This document shows, piece after piece, positions 36,216-47,754 of a DNA stretch of 64,000 nt; position 1 is the first letter of the stretch; each line of letters opens with the position of its first letter. The stretch covers positions 2,666,001 through 2,730,000 of the forward strand of contig JAOVFP010000016.1 of NCBI GenBank assembly GCA_025738555.1, read 5' to 3'. Position numbers and translations under genes: made by a program. The notes under the pieces were generated by a model that was not told the origin of the DNA, did not search any database, and was given only the letters and a program-made list of their open reading frames with translations. Origin of the DNA: Cyathus striatus. Its lineage: Eukaryota > Basidiomycota > Agaricomycetes > Agaricales > Nidulariaceae.

Positions 36216-38889
36216 ATGCTTGTTCCTCGATATGCGCTGGCTCCACGGACGTCATGGAAGACGTTCAGGCGGCACCTTACCTTCTCTGCTGTCCAGGGTC
36301 CAACAATACCCCCTCTTTCTACGAAGACTTTGACGCATTTCTTCAATAGCGAGATCCTGGAGAAACACGGTCATCGACCTGCTTTAATTTGTCGAATGGA
36401 GGCCCCTCGCGCGCATGGGGGACCACCATCTGCAAATATGGGCAGGCACTCACATCTTGCTTGGGACTTCGGAGAGTTTGACAGACATATTAACTCCCTC
36501 GCAAGAGGTTTATTAGTGATGGGTGTACAGAAAGGGGACAGAGTGGGTGTCATTATGGGGAATAACAGGTACATTCACGCCGACCCACCGGCGATTCGCA
36601 ACACGACTCACAGGATTTCAGTGCATATGCAATGTTACAATGGGCATGTGCCAGTATCGGTGCCATTCTAGTGACGATAAACCCTGCTTATAGGTTACAC
36701 GAGCTGGTAAGCGGTGCTCTGTCTCAGCCGTCATCTATTCCATATCTCCTTAATTTTACGCACTTGCAGGTTGCAACCCTCAATCTCGTCAGTGTGAAAC
36801 ATCTATTTGTCGTTCCTCGTATCAGATCCTCTGCCTATGTGAACATGCTCGCTCAAGCTTTCCCCGAGATGCGCGGCAACGCGCAAGGAGATATCCAGAT
36901 TGCAGACCTTCCGAACCTTCGTAACTTAGTAGTCGTAGATAACAAGGAAGAATACCGTGCGGAACTCGAGAAGTTGAACATTAGGAGTATGGTCGATTGG
37001 CGCGAAGTTTTGATGTGGCGAGAGGATACACAGGAGAGAAGAATCCAGAAGGAAATTTCGGAGTCAGCGGAAAAGGATGAGGTAATTAACTTACAATTTA
37101 CGAGGTATGTGAAGGGGTTTTGCTCGATTGACTTTGGGTGCTGATTAACTTTTTCTGACAGTGGGACTACTGGTGCTCCTAAAGCGGTGTCGGTGAGCTC
37201 ACTTTGTTATGTCGTGACTGATATAAGCTTCAACTCATGATACGCGGTGGTCAGCTCACCCATTCCAATTTGTTGAACAACGGGCTATCAATAGGCAAGT
37301 GTATGTACCTCACCGAAAACGATGTCCTCTGTAAGTGATACTTTTCCTTCCCGGTTTGTGTCGTGGTTATACATATTCCATCACAGGCAATGTTCCTCCG
37401 TTGTTTCACTGTTTTGATAAGTATCTTGACCCTCATATTGTACCCGAGCCTGATTTTCGTTCCTTGAACACGCCTTGTTCTGGGAAATTTGGCTGCATGG
37501 ACACATGGGTCCTGTATCGTCTATCCTTCGGCAGTATACGATCCAGTAGCAATTGTCGACACTGTCGTGGAAGAGAAGTGCACAGCTCTGCATGGTGTGC
37601 CTACACACTTCCTTGGTGTGTTAGCTGAGGTGGACAAGCGACGTAAAGAAGGAGAAGAGGTGGACCTGAGTCGCTTGAGGTGAGTTGACCATGGAAGTGA
37701 ATGGGCCACGGCTCTTGACGAGAACGTTTGATTCCAGAACGGGAATTGCTGCCGGCTCGCCTATCCCTATTGACTTAATGAAGAGCTTGATCTCAAAGAT
37801 GAATCTAACGGATTTAACAAATGCTTACGGGATGAGTGAGTATCTCCGTCTTTCACCCCGGAACGAACTTATGCAAATCCCTCGTCAGCTGAGACTAGGT
37901 ACCGTATGATTGTTTCCCGTAGTTCGTGATAAGAGAGCTCATCAAATTTCGTGATTAGTCCGGTCTCTTTCCAAACAACACCAGCGGACCCGATCATTAA
38001 ACGTGTCGAGACCGTAGGCAAAGTTCAACCACATGTTAAAGCTAAGTTAGTGGACAGCGATGGCAACGTGGTTCCTATTGGTACGCCTGGCGAGGTCCTC
38101 ATATCTGGTTATCTTCTTCAGAAAGGGTAAGTAAAGTACCATATCTTTGTTACACGAAATTTTGTTTAACGTTCTCGGTTAGATATTGGGACGATGAAGA
38201 TCAGACAAATGCAGTGATGAAGACAGATGCTGATAAAACCCTTTGGATGTACACTGGCGATGAAGGGATCATGGATGAAGAAGGCTATCTTCGAAGTGGG
38301 TTCTTTTCTAAGATAAATCTGTGTCGATCTCTGATCAGTGTTTGTACCTTACAGTCGTCGGAAGAAAAAAGGTATGTTCTCCTTGTTAGTCGACTCTTGG
38401 TGTGGAAATCCTGAAGCCCACATAGGACATTATCATCCGCGGCGGAGAGGTGGGCCGATTTCGTGTTTAAATTGAACATCACTTGATAACACTGGTTTAA
38501 TCAGAACCTTTTTCCAGTTCAGATAGAGAACGCATTAACGGCGCATCCGGAAATTCGCGAAGCTGCAGCCGTCGCGGTGCGAGACTCTAAGTATGGCGAA
38601 GTCGTTGGTGCATGGATTGTACGTGAGACGGGAAGTAAGATTTCGCGTGAAGAGGTTCGCAAGTCAGTTTCAGAAACGATGAATCCACAGGTACGATTTA
38701 TATGTTCTGCATAAAGTCTGGTTTAATTACTTTACCAAGAATGCGCCCGCGTGGGTGTGGTTCATGAATGAGGAAGGTTGTCCCGACGAACTTCCAAAGA
38801 CGGCAAGCGGGAAGATCATGAAGCACATCTTACGGGACTGGAGTAAGGACTTCGTGGAAAACAAGGTTGGGAGAGCGGATGGGAAGTAG
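36216..38889 (+). CDS. Acyl-CoA synthetase (ANL superfamily, ACSF2-like medium-chain fatty acyl-CoA ligase)
   Basis: ATP-dependent activation of a carboxylic acid to its CoA thioester. The N-terminus (MLVPRYALAPRTSWKTFRRH) looks like a mitochondrial presequence. Motifs in order: DRVGVIMGNN, FTSGTTGAPKAVSLTHSN (P-loop A3), PPLFHCFGLVLGNLAAW, YGMTETSPVS (A5), YTGDEG, GRKKDIIIRGGENLFP (A8) and the catalytic Lys in PKTASGKIMKH. Resolved exons: 36216-36568, 36622-36706, from 36770; later introns include 37836-37888 and 37899-37958. Two odd features are needed to recover conserved motifs: an AT-AC intron at 37417-37471 and a 10-nt microexon at 37889-37898. Both are listed separately. Substrate chain length is inferred from family. 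Confidence 0.88.
37417..37471 (+). other. Candidate AT-AC intron in acyl-CoA synthetase
   Basis: The 55-nt segment begins ATAAGTATC and ends TTGAACAC. Removing it joins CACTGTTTTG to GCCTTGTTCTG and restores the family motif HCFGLVLGN in frame. No GT-AG pair nearby gives an open, conserved product: the 28-nt GT-AG option that restores phase hits a stop. ATAAG...AC is the form of U2-type AT-AC introns. Confidence 0.65.
37889..37898 (+). other. 10-nt microexon in acyl-CoA synthetase
   Basis: Bases CTGAGACTAG are preceded by cag and followed by gtaccg. With GT-AG introns of 53 nt (37836-37888) and 60 nt (37899-37958) on its sides, it completes GGG-ATG-ACT-GAG-ACT-AGT-CCG, i.e. the invariant YGMTETSP of ANL enzymes. 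Skipping it loses the TET that contacts ATP. Confidence 0.8.
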
Positions 38890-39967
38890 ATCTTCTATAC
38901 TATAGAGAATCGTCAATTTTATGGAACGGTGTACCATTTCCATCGTTGAAAAATCCGGATTCCTGCGCAACATCTGGTGGTGGCCTCGTTTATCGTAGGC
39001 CCCACTCACAGCTAAATATGTAAGATACTAGGGGATTATATTGCTAATTGTAGGTTCGGTCTATTTCTCTATGCAGCAAGCAACTTTTGTTGCATCAGAC
39101 CGTTGACGCTGTGATGTGATGTGTCATTACCTTACGTTGTGGGAGGTAAAAAGTGAGTGTACCATGTATATGGGTTTGTAGGTGCATGGATGAGCAGAGC
39201 GGTGTACCAGATTGGTCACTGCACCCCTACTGCACCCTTGTTATGGCGACTTCCCGCCGTTTCCTCCACCTGCTTCTTTAATGTTATTGCCGAAGTCCGT
39301 TAAACAAGCTGTTAAATATTGCTTGATCTTTATTAATATTCTACAGATGATTCACTGGTGTACCGTTACCATCTTCATGCCATTCATCATACTTGAATCT
39401 ATGGTCGATAATATTCTGTAGTTTGGTTAACAGTAGTAACTGTACTCAGTATTTACAATAAGTATATTGAACCGGAATATATTCTAATCGAGAACCCCTT
39501 GGAATCGGCTTCGTTGGATTCTCGTTCTCACAGCCTAGAGGCTCCAGCCTTGACGCTGGAACAAAGGAGATAAAAGTCCATATGGCGGCACAACGTAAGC
39601 GTACGCTCAGTGACAGCTATAGGAGTCGTCTGAATATTTGGAATTTGAAAACCAAGAGTACTTATTTGAAGACAATAATGAGCCTAGCCAAGTCTCAGTT
39701 ACTAGGAGAGAATATTACCTAAAGTGTGGGTCCTAATAGTATGTGACAAAGTTAAATGTCCCGGAGGAGCAGATCCAAGCGGATTAGCAAAGAATTCTGA
39801 CCAATTCGGATCACCTAAATAGAGCGCCGAGTCACGTGCATCAAAATTACCGGTCGAGGCAATTGGAAGTTGCACAAATAAAAAGTGGTGAGACTAGCAT
39901 CAATCCTGCTCGTCGACTTCCTTCAGCTTTTAGCCGACTGTTCCATCTCTTTCCGACATCCTTCATA
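38890..39967. other. Intergenic, 1.1 kb, no supported gene
   Basis: Holds the synthetase 3' UTR and the hydroxylase promoter. A CACGTG palindrome sits at 39833-39838, about 130 bp before the hydroxylase ATG. Short frames (39212-39421) have no domain. Confidence 0.45.
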
Positions 39968-41437
39968 ATGTCTAAACGAATCCGTATATTTGCGCATGAA
40001 GATGTTGCCCAACACAACAAGTCAAGCAGCTGCTGGGTCTCTCGTGCTGGCAAGGTTTACAACGTTACTTCATTTCTTAACGATCACCCAGGAGGCGACG
40101 ACCTTATTATGAAATATGCGGGAAAAGACATCGAAGCAGTTATGAAGAATAGGGACGAGCACGAACATTCGGAGTCTGCGTACGAAATGTTGGAGGATTA
40201 TGTTATTGGAAGGATCGGAATTGGAGAGACGCTAGTACGAGACGGTAACCACAGTTCGCCTTGTTTCATCGTGTCGAATATTTACAGGTCGCTCTAAATC
40301 AGACTGGGAAGCAACGGATGACATTCCTGACAACACTGACCCTGTCAAAGACCACGAGAGAAACCAGTTCTTGGATCTCAGTAAACCTCTCCTAAGGCAA
40401 GTATGGGAAGGCAACTTTGGGTATGCATTTGTTCTACTCTCTATTCAGAGCACTTATTTTCCATGTAGCAAGGCATATTACCTGCAGCAGGTACATCAGC
40501 CGCGTCATTTACCTGAACCTGCACGTCTGTTTGGTCCAGACATCCTTGAGGTATATGTCTCTGTTACTCGTCATTGAACCATTATTTACCATGAACCACA
40601 GATGACCACCCGTACAGTGTGGTATGTCGTGCCCATATTTTGGGCACCCATCTTTGTATACCTCTTCCTTCGCTCTGTCTTCCAATTCGCCGGTCCCCTC
40701 CCAAACTTCTTCGTCAACCCTGCTTTGCCTCTCTCTAGCTGGGACAAAATTCCCGCTGACGCCATCACTAAGACCCTCATCTGTTTCGGACTCGGGAATA
40801 TCATCTGGACGATCATTGAATATGGGATGCATCGGTTCTTGTTCCATATTGACAAGATGTTACCGGACAGGCCTGTTTTCCTACTCCTTCATTTTACTAT
40901 GCACGGTGTCCACCATTACCTGCCCATGGACCGGTGAGGTGTACTGGATAAATACAGGTTTTCAATTATTAATTTTTCATCGTTAGTTTACGGCTGGTGA
41001 TGCCCCCGATTCTGTTTGCGCTACTGGAGTTCCCATTCACTCAGCTTGCGTACGCCCTATTTCCTGTAGCTGTTGCGAACGGCATTATCTCAGGAGCCTT
41101 CGCATTTTGTACGTTGCTCTGCAACTGTCTTGTGCGTAAAGACTAACTATTAACCCTCAAACAGATATTCTTTATGATTGCATGCACTATGCGTACGTTC
41201 TGTAATCGGACGTTCGTTCCTTGATCTAAGGCATCTTTCTTCTAGTTTACATCATAGTAGACTCCCGCAATATATGAAAGAGATGAAGAAGTATCACTTG
41301 GCACATCACTATAAAAACTTCGAGTTAGGTTTCGGTGTCACCAGTAAGCATTACCTGTTACCACTAAACTTTGCATTCTGACGTTTATTTTAGGCAAAAT
41401 ATGGGATATTATTTTTAACACCCTTCTTCCTGTATAA
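39968..41437 (+). CDS. SCS7: Sphingolipid fatty-acid 2-hydroxylase (cytochrome b5 fused to FA hydroxylase)
   Basis: Begins MSKRIRIFAHEDVAQHN, a cytochrome b5 domain with the haem motif DHPGGDDLI and a second His in HEHSESAYE. A linker leads to the membrane hydroxylase domain with the full di-iron histidine set: EYGMHRFLFH, FTMHGVHHYLPMD, DCMHYALHH and KYHLAHHYKN. Several transmembrane helices lie between them. The enzyme alpha-hydroxylates very-long-chain fatty acids of ceramide in the ER, as yeast Scs7 and human FA2H. About six GT-AG introns, including one after TLVRD (join GRSKSDW) and a 28-nt exon encoding YILYDCMHYA near 41163-41190. Stop at 41435-41437. All catalytic His are present. Confidence 0.93.
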
Positions 41438-41999
41438 TTGACTAGCGTCTGGTGCTAACCAAGTGCCAAGTAATGGTCGTCTTAATTATGTTTCCACTTA
41501 TTATCCCGTCTTCTGTTACATCTGTGCATATACCTGTATTACTTGTTAATACTTTTCCGATAGATTGCTATGTGGAGGCTTTTTTTGACACGCATCAATT
41601 GTCCACCAGTCTGCTGCATAAATAAAATGTAATGGAAATTATAAATCACGGCTCATAATCGTACACTTTTGAGATAATGGAAGTCGTTGGCATTTGAACG
41701 TAATAGCTACAAACAAGTGCTTTCGATTGCATGCTTGAGTTTGAACGGGGCACGGGCTGACATCGCAGCTCGCAATACCCGTCGCCTTCCTAATCTGCCT
41801 CTTAAACTTTTCATATCTGAGTGATACTCGTCATTAACCTGGTTGATTTTACACCATTTGACGTGTCTGTTTCAGTTTAAAAGCGAGGAACCTGGCTTCT
41901 TCACCCTCTGGACATATCAGCTACTAATACATTTATCTCATATTACGACCAACGACCTAACAACACGAACAAAACACGAACATTATTGCACTCGACACG
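41438..41999. other. Intergenic, hydroxylase 3' UTR and SEC5 promoter
   Basis: AT-rich, with no gene, RNA or repeat recognised. Confidence 0.45.
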
Positions 42000-44900
42000 A
42001 TGCCGAGGCTAAATTTTGACATGGATGAGGCATCTCTACTAAAGGTTTACAAGATAAATACCCTAAACCCTCAGTGAGTAGGGGATCTTTATATCCTCGT
42101 ACCATTGTTCATGTTGTAACGAATCATGCTGTATAGAAAATGGGAAGAGATTGATCATGACTTGGAGGATTCCGTTGCTGGCGCTTTGATGACTCCTAGT
42201 GGGTATAATGAAAATGACATGGATCCATTGGGTCTGGGGGGTTCTGTTAAGTGCGTCTTCGTCGCGTGTACGTTGCATGCACATCTAACTCATGCCCCCG
42301 GCATTCGCCAGTGTGAAAGAAATGGATATGGAGTCAAGTATATGCTCTTTCCACTAAGTAATAAGAAAGACCCTCTGACTAATTGTGTTGTGTTTAGAGG
42401 CTTCTGTTCTGATCACCTCCAAATCCTTCGACCCCAAGGCGTTCCTCACTGCGGTGCACCCAAATGCCACGTATCAGGATCTTGCGGCAGGCATTTCTCA
42501 CCTGCAAAATTCCATTGAAGCACGATCGGAGGCTATTAGGATACTTGTCGAGGAGAACTTCGATCGGTTTGTCGCTGTGAAAGCCTCCACAGATGGTATA
42601 TATCAGCCTTTCCTCCCATCTCAGAGACTGCCTGACCACGGGTATCTACGGCAGCAATACATGCGGAGATGAAGGAGGGAATATTGGAACCCTCGACGGA
42701 CTATGCCTCAAAACCACTGCGTGATCAGCTGAAACGTATGGTGCATGGCGCTTTTGTGTATTCATATCTAACCCTTTGTGGTAGAGGCCGCACAAAAAGC
42801 GGACCAGGTGTTTCTTCCTGTTTTGGAGAACGCGTCAAAAGCTCAGAAGTTGCGCACAACACTAGGTGTATTCGAGCGATCGCGATTCTTTTTCAACCTC
42901 CCCAGTTTCATTATCGAAAGTATCGAGGCGGTACGTGGTATTATGTCACATCGCTGACGTCCTATTCAGTTCGTTATCTGTATAGGGCCGTTACGAAATA
43001 GCGATGAGAGACTACAAAAAGGGGAAGTATCTGTTGGAATCTCGTCCAGGCCAGTTACTTCCCATCGGGAATATTAAAGACGGGGCAACTTCTATTGCAG
43101 CTGAGCAGCAACAAGGGCGCGTCCTTGAGAAAGTATGGAGCAGCGTGGAAAAGGCAATGAGTGAGATGCGGAATGTTCTTTATTCACAGCTCCAGGATTC
43201 GACCAGGAGCGTCGACGAGCAAGAAAAGACCCTCGAGTAAGGTTGCTGATCGGCGTTGTCTCGTGAAAACGCTGATTGTTCGTTGATGGGTTCAGGGTTC
43301 TCATAGAACTGCAGTCGAGCGATGATCCGGTTTGGACGTACTTCGATAGCCAACACAAGCACATTCTCGATCAGATGAATAGCACGTATCGAACTGCCGT
43401 GGCAGCAGTGGAAGGTATGTCCATTTGCTCCAACTCGACCTCAAGTTAGCAATTTCTAAACGCCGCTGATATTACGTGAACAGCCACTATCCAAAAATTC
43501 AGTGCTGATGCTACAGACTCCGACTCCTTGACAGTTATACTGGCTAAACAGCTACAAGCGACCGTTGTAGCTTTAGAAACAAAACAGCTTGATGCGGTTA
43601 TCGGTAACCTATCGGTTGATTTCTGTTACGGGATGAAGACTCACTTAAGTTTGATTAGCGCGAAGTCAGCTGGAGAGGCTGTATGGCTAGCGATTCACGA
43701 ACTAGTGAAGAATGTCTCTGAAGTTATGCTTACAACTCTACCTAGTTTCTGGAAAATATCCAAGGGGTTCATGGATGGGAAGCTCAAGAAGGTTTGCCTC
43801 ACTACTACTCCTCTCTCGACTATTCTTTACTGGTCGAACTATAGCCGCAGGCTGTATCATCAGGAACTCGACGCAGTCCAACACAATGCCGTACAATGGC
43901 GTCAGAAATTGTCAAACTATTCATTTCGCTGATTTCAGAATTCTTTAAACTTTCTGATATGGCAGTTATGGCTGGAAGCTCCAATAGCGCCTTACCACCC
44001 CACATCCCAAAGAATTCCCATTCATTATCAACTGCCCATTACCTAATGAAGATTCTGGGCGAGCTGCAAGAATGTGTGAATGAGATCAACAGCATGGAGA
44101 TCTCAAGTGAAGCTTCCTCCAGCCTCAAGGGTCTTATCGACAGCGCGAAATGGAGATTCGAAGATATTCTGATCAACGCCTGGGTGCGAGGTGCGCTCCC
44201 TTGTAAGGTACACTGCGGTGAAATATCTGATGTTTCTTACAGATGCGGGCATCTTTTACTTCATTGAAGCTTGGATATCCAGCCCCACTGATCGTGTTGC
44301 TACTCATTACCTTGCCCAGATCGAACTGTTCCAACGACAGGTGACCACCGCCGGATTTAAAATTGCCGGTGGCGTCGATCTTTTTGCTTCTACAGTTTCC
44401 AAAACCTCGAAGCAGGACGTTATTCCTCAGGCTTTTGTGTCAAAGATTGTAAAGGCATTCTTGGATTCACTATACGCATTTTTGGATGGTTTAGTTCAAC
44501 TTGCGTCTGATGAATCTCCGATTGCCACTGGAAAACAGCTCGTCGGGGAACCACTTCCATTGTCAGGGCCGAACATGCTAGAATTACTAGATTTGACTGA
44601 CAGTGTAAGTTATTGTAAAGCATTAGAAGCGTGATTGGCTAAGCATTTTATATTTGAATAGGATGTTAGAATGCTATTGGTGATATCAAATCTTGGGCAT
44701 TTATCTACTGCTATTATTCCAAGCATGTTAACGCAGTTGGAAAACGCTTTTGGTATATCCATCGCCGAAGACAGACAAGTGTGTCATAAACGTTCCTCCA
44801 TTAATATTTAATAATTTTGAGAAATAAGACTTTCATGTCTGTCGTTAAAGAACTCGACAAAACTCTATTCGAACGTTACCTGGAGCCAAAGGCTATAATT

Positions 44901-45553
44901 CTTAAAGGCATTATCCGAAGCGGCATTATAGATCCTGCAATGGACTGGTATGAAACACCACAACCAACAGGTCGGTTGTTAAATGCGGCTGATTTCTCGT
45001 TGCTGACAATGCTCTCAGAAATCCGACCATACATGTACGAAACCCTTATGTTCTTGGTTGGAATCCATGCCCAAGTTTGTAGTGCGGCTGAATCATTACT
45101 CGAACGGGTATTAAATGCTCTGGTGGAAGAACTTGCAGAGGAGGCTCTTCGGTGTTTCCGTCAGGTCAAACGCTTTGGAATGGGGGGTATGCTTAGGGTA
45201 TGTTTGCCTCCCGTTTTCCTTTGCTGTTACAAGCAATCCAACTTCTTCCATAGGCAACATTGGAGATCGAATTTATGCACCAGACCCTGCTTCGTTATGT
45301 GACTACGTCAGCAGAGAAAACGCTGTCCGATCTGTACAATAAGATCTCGCAGGCGTACGCCAAACGACCGGGTGACGAAAATTTACAGGCAAGCCTCGAT
45401 GGAGTCAAGAAGACGCTGGCGGAAACGCGACGAGCGACCGGCGTGGAATTTTTGTGCTTCAGACAAACCAAGTCGAACAGCACCCGGTCCGCAGTGGCGG
45501 GGTCTCGTCGGGAAAAAGAGGGTTCTTCACGTACCGGAAAAGATATGAAATGA
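42000..45553 (+). CDS. SEC5: Exocyst complex subunit Sec5
   Basis: Sec5 is part of the octameric exocyst that tethers secretory vesicles to the plasma membrane at hyphal tips. ATG 42000 gives [20 protein letters not shown], with a first intron restoring [12 protein letters not shown]. The N-terminal coiled region includes [31 protein letters not shown], then [18 protein letters not shown] and the hallmark [19 protein letters not shown]. The C-terminal CATCHR helical bundle follows ([52 protein letters not shown]). The tail is basic. Around ten introns of 50-70 nt. No Ral-binding TIG domain was noted, as expected for fungi. Confidence 0.88.
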
Positions 45554-45803
45554 AATGTACTTCTCAAGAGATGTGGACACTTATGGATTATAGCTTATTT
45601 ATTCGCAGCTTGTCTTTACTGGAACGATGTACAATAATTATTGAATATAGTATCCTCAATCTCCGCGTCTTGTTTCAAAATAATTAAGTTAACAACGTGA
45701 CGAAGCCTGAGTGATACTACATGTACAAATCACAAATGTATTTAAAACTCACATTGTCGGTATGGTGTTGAAATAGCCATAGGGGTATATTATAGTCGCA
45801 GGG

Positions 45804-47754
45804 TCATGCCTTTAGGTCGACGAGGATAGTTATAATACCAAGCACTACAAGAGCATAATGAGAACTCATGATGATAGACTGTACCCGGTACGCACCTATT
45901 TCTATTCCGATCAGAGCAATTACGATCTGTTCGAGGCGCTCCGCATGTTTGCTAGAGACGGATTCTTTCAGAAGCTGCAGCATATCCTGGAGGACCTATG
46001 AAGGGGATAAGCTTGCGTGAAAGAGAGCGTTGTCGGCAAAAGCCTTACCTCCACGCGGGTGTTTAACAGATTAATTCTCTGGGGAATTTCCAGATAGCTA
46101 CGCGCCGCATCATACAGCGGTTGAAGGTCCGGATAGCTCTGTTTGATCATTGTTAAAGATCAGTTATTGTGGGTCATTCATTGAGAGTCTGAGACGCACC
46201 CAGAATACTTCCTAAAGTGGACGGGAATACGATAAACCAGTTGAGTGTCGGATCATCAAGTGAAACTTACTGGAGAGTCGAGCACGGAGCCAACAGAGTT
46301 AATATTGGTCCGAAGCAGGAACAGCTGGCCGATTTGCTGCATAATTTCTGTCCAGATGATGAGCTTTTTGTACTGAAACGAGTTACATAGTCTGCTGACC
46401 TTTATGAGGCATGCCTATCTTGCCTGTCTCACTTATGACCTCAGGGATATCCTTCGTCTCTTCGATAGTCGAAGAAATTAGCTCTTCAAACTTCACGAGA
46501 TCAGCCTACAACAATGTCAAACAAGGAGTTTTATGTACCAATGATATCTTGACTGATTGAGACAAGGCATGCGACAATGAGAGTTTAGTCCTGTAAAAGC
46601 TATGTAGCCGTGTGCATGGGAAGCTTTGACATAACGTACATGTAACTTGAACCCTTGCGCAGGGTGATTACATCATTGTATATCCTAAAGACAAGAAGTA
46701 AATGGTATTCCCATAACCTGCACGTAAGTAATTCATACCGACTATAGTTCGCGTAGTAGAAATTTAGGTCTTCCATCTCGATGTCTTCTGGCGCTGTCAT
46801 AGGGTCTGGATTAACGTGTTGGGTTACATTCTAAGCGAAACGTACCTAATTTCTCCATCTCAAACCGCTTTCTATTCAAACGCGTCTAGTGCATGCTCAT
46901 GTAGCGGGTAAGAAGTAAAAAAGCTTACATAGATGACAAAAATCTCTTCTCTTGCGCCTCGGTCATGCCCCAGATGACAACTGTACCGTATGGGAACAGA
47001 AATATCTCGGCTTCAGGGGCTGTAGTATCGAACTTGCTCTTCTTTTTCCTTACTACCCCACTTTGTACATCTCCGTTCTCATCTCGAAGCTCCGGAATAC
47101 CCAGAAGGTCTCCCGTAACTGGTTGTGAATCAGGGCGGGACTGTCGATTCTCCTGTATGTTCGATGGTGGGTCGTAAATGTATGGCGTATATATGACTTC
47201 GTCAATCAGTTTTGGATTGGTGTGATAGGCAGTTCTCCGAGCGTTGAAGAACTTCATGAGGTCATCCATATGGTATGAACTATGAACAACACGTTTAAAC
47301 CAGAACGTCATATGAGAGTATCTGTGTCACCTTGCAGTTGCATATGCCGTTACACGGGGTAGAGATTTTGCCTTCTTTTTGGTGAGCCTCAAGGCATCTC
47401 TGCGTGCAGTTCCGTCTGGAATAAGTGAAAGTTGATTGTATACCTATTGTTGACATCAGAAGTGGCATCTTGAGAATGAAATCATTGACATACTTCTACG
47501 TCCACATCTTCCTGCTCGTCATTTTCTTCAATATCGCCTTCGTCGCTATCTCCAGTTGTACCCGCGCTATCAGCATAGCCTCGTGGCGGGCCCTCACGTA
47601 GCCCAGTATTTTTGTTGCTTAGAACTGGCAAAGCCTCAGGTTGTTCAGGCAAGACCTTGAGCTTTCCTGCAACTTTGGTGGACCGATTTGCACCCCTGGT
47701 TTTAGGTTCGATTTGTGAACCGGAAGCTGACTTGGGAGCTGGAGGATCTGGCAT
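45804..47754 (-). CDS. RMD1: Rmd1/RMND1-type DUF155 mitochondrial protein
   Basis: The N-terminal 150 residues are Pro/Ser/Lys-rich then acidic (DEGDIEENDEQEDVD). The DUF155 domain follows: DLMKFFNARRTAYH, then EIFLFPYGTVVIWGMTEAQEKRFL, EDIEMEDLNFYYANYSR, IYNDVITLRKGSSYMTKLSLSHALSQS, ISETGKIGMPHKEI and LLRTNINSVGSVLDSPEFFW. It ends with a single transmembrane helix (IVIALIGIEIVLGIITILV) and a short VDLKA tail. Yeast Rmd1 and human RMND1 support mitochondrial translation; fungi also have related proteins such as Rmd8 and Sif2, so orthology within DUF155 is inferred. Introns are short and numerous. Confidence 0.85.

Noticed and set aside
42000..45553. Sec5 region as several separate small genes
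   Set aside because: The many short plus-strand frames are in order, join with GT-AG introns and together match Sec5 from N- to C-terminus.
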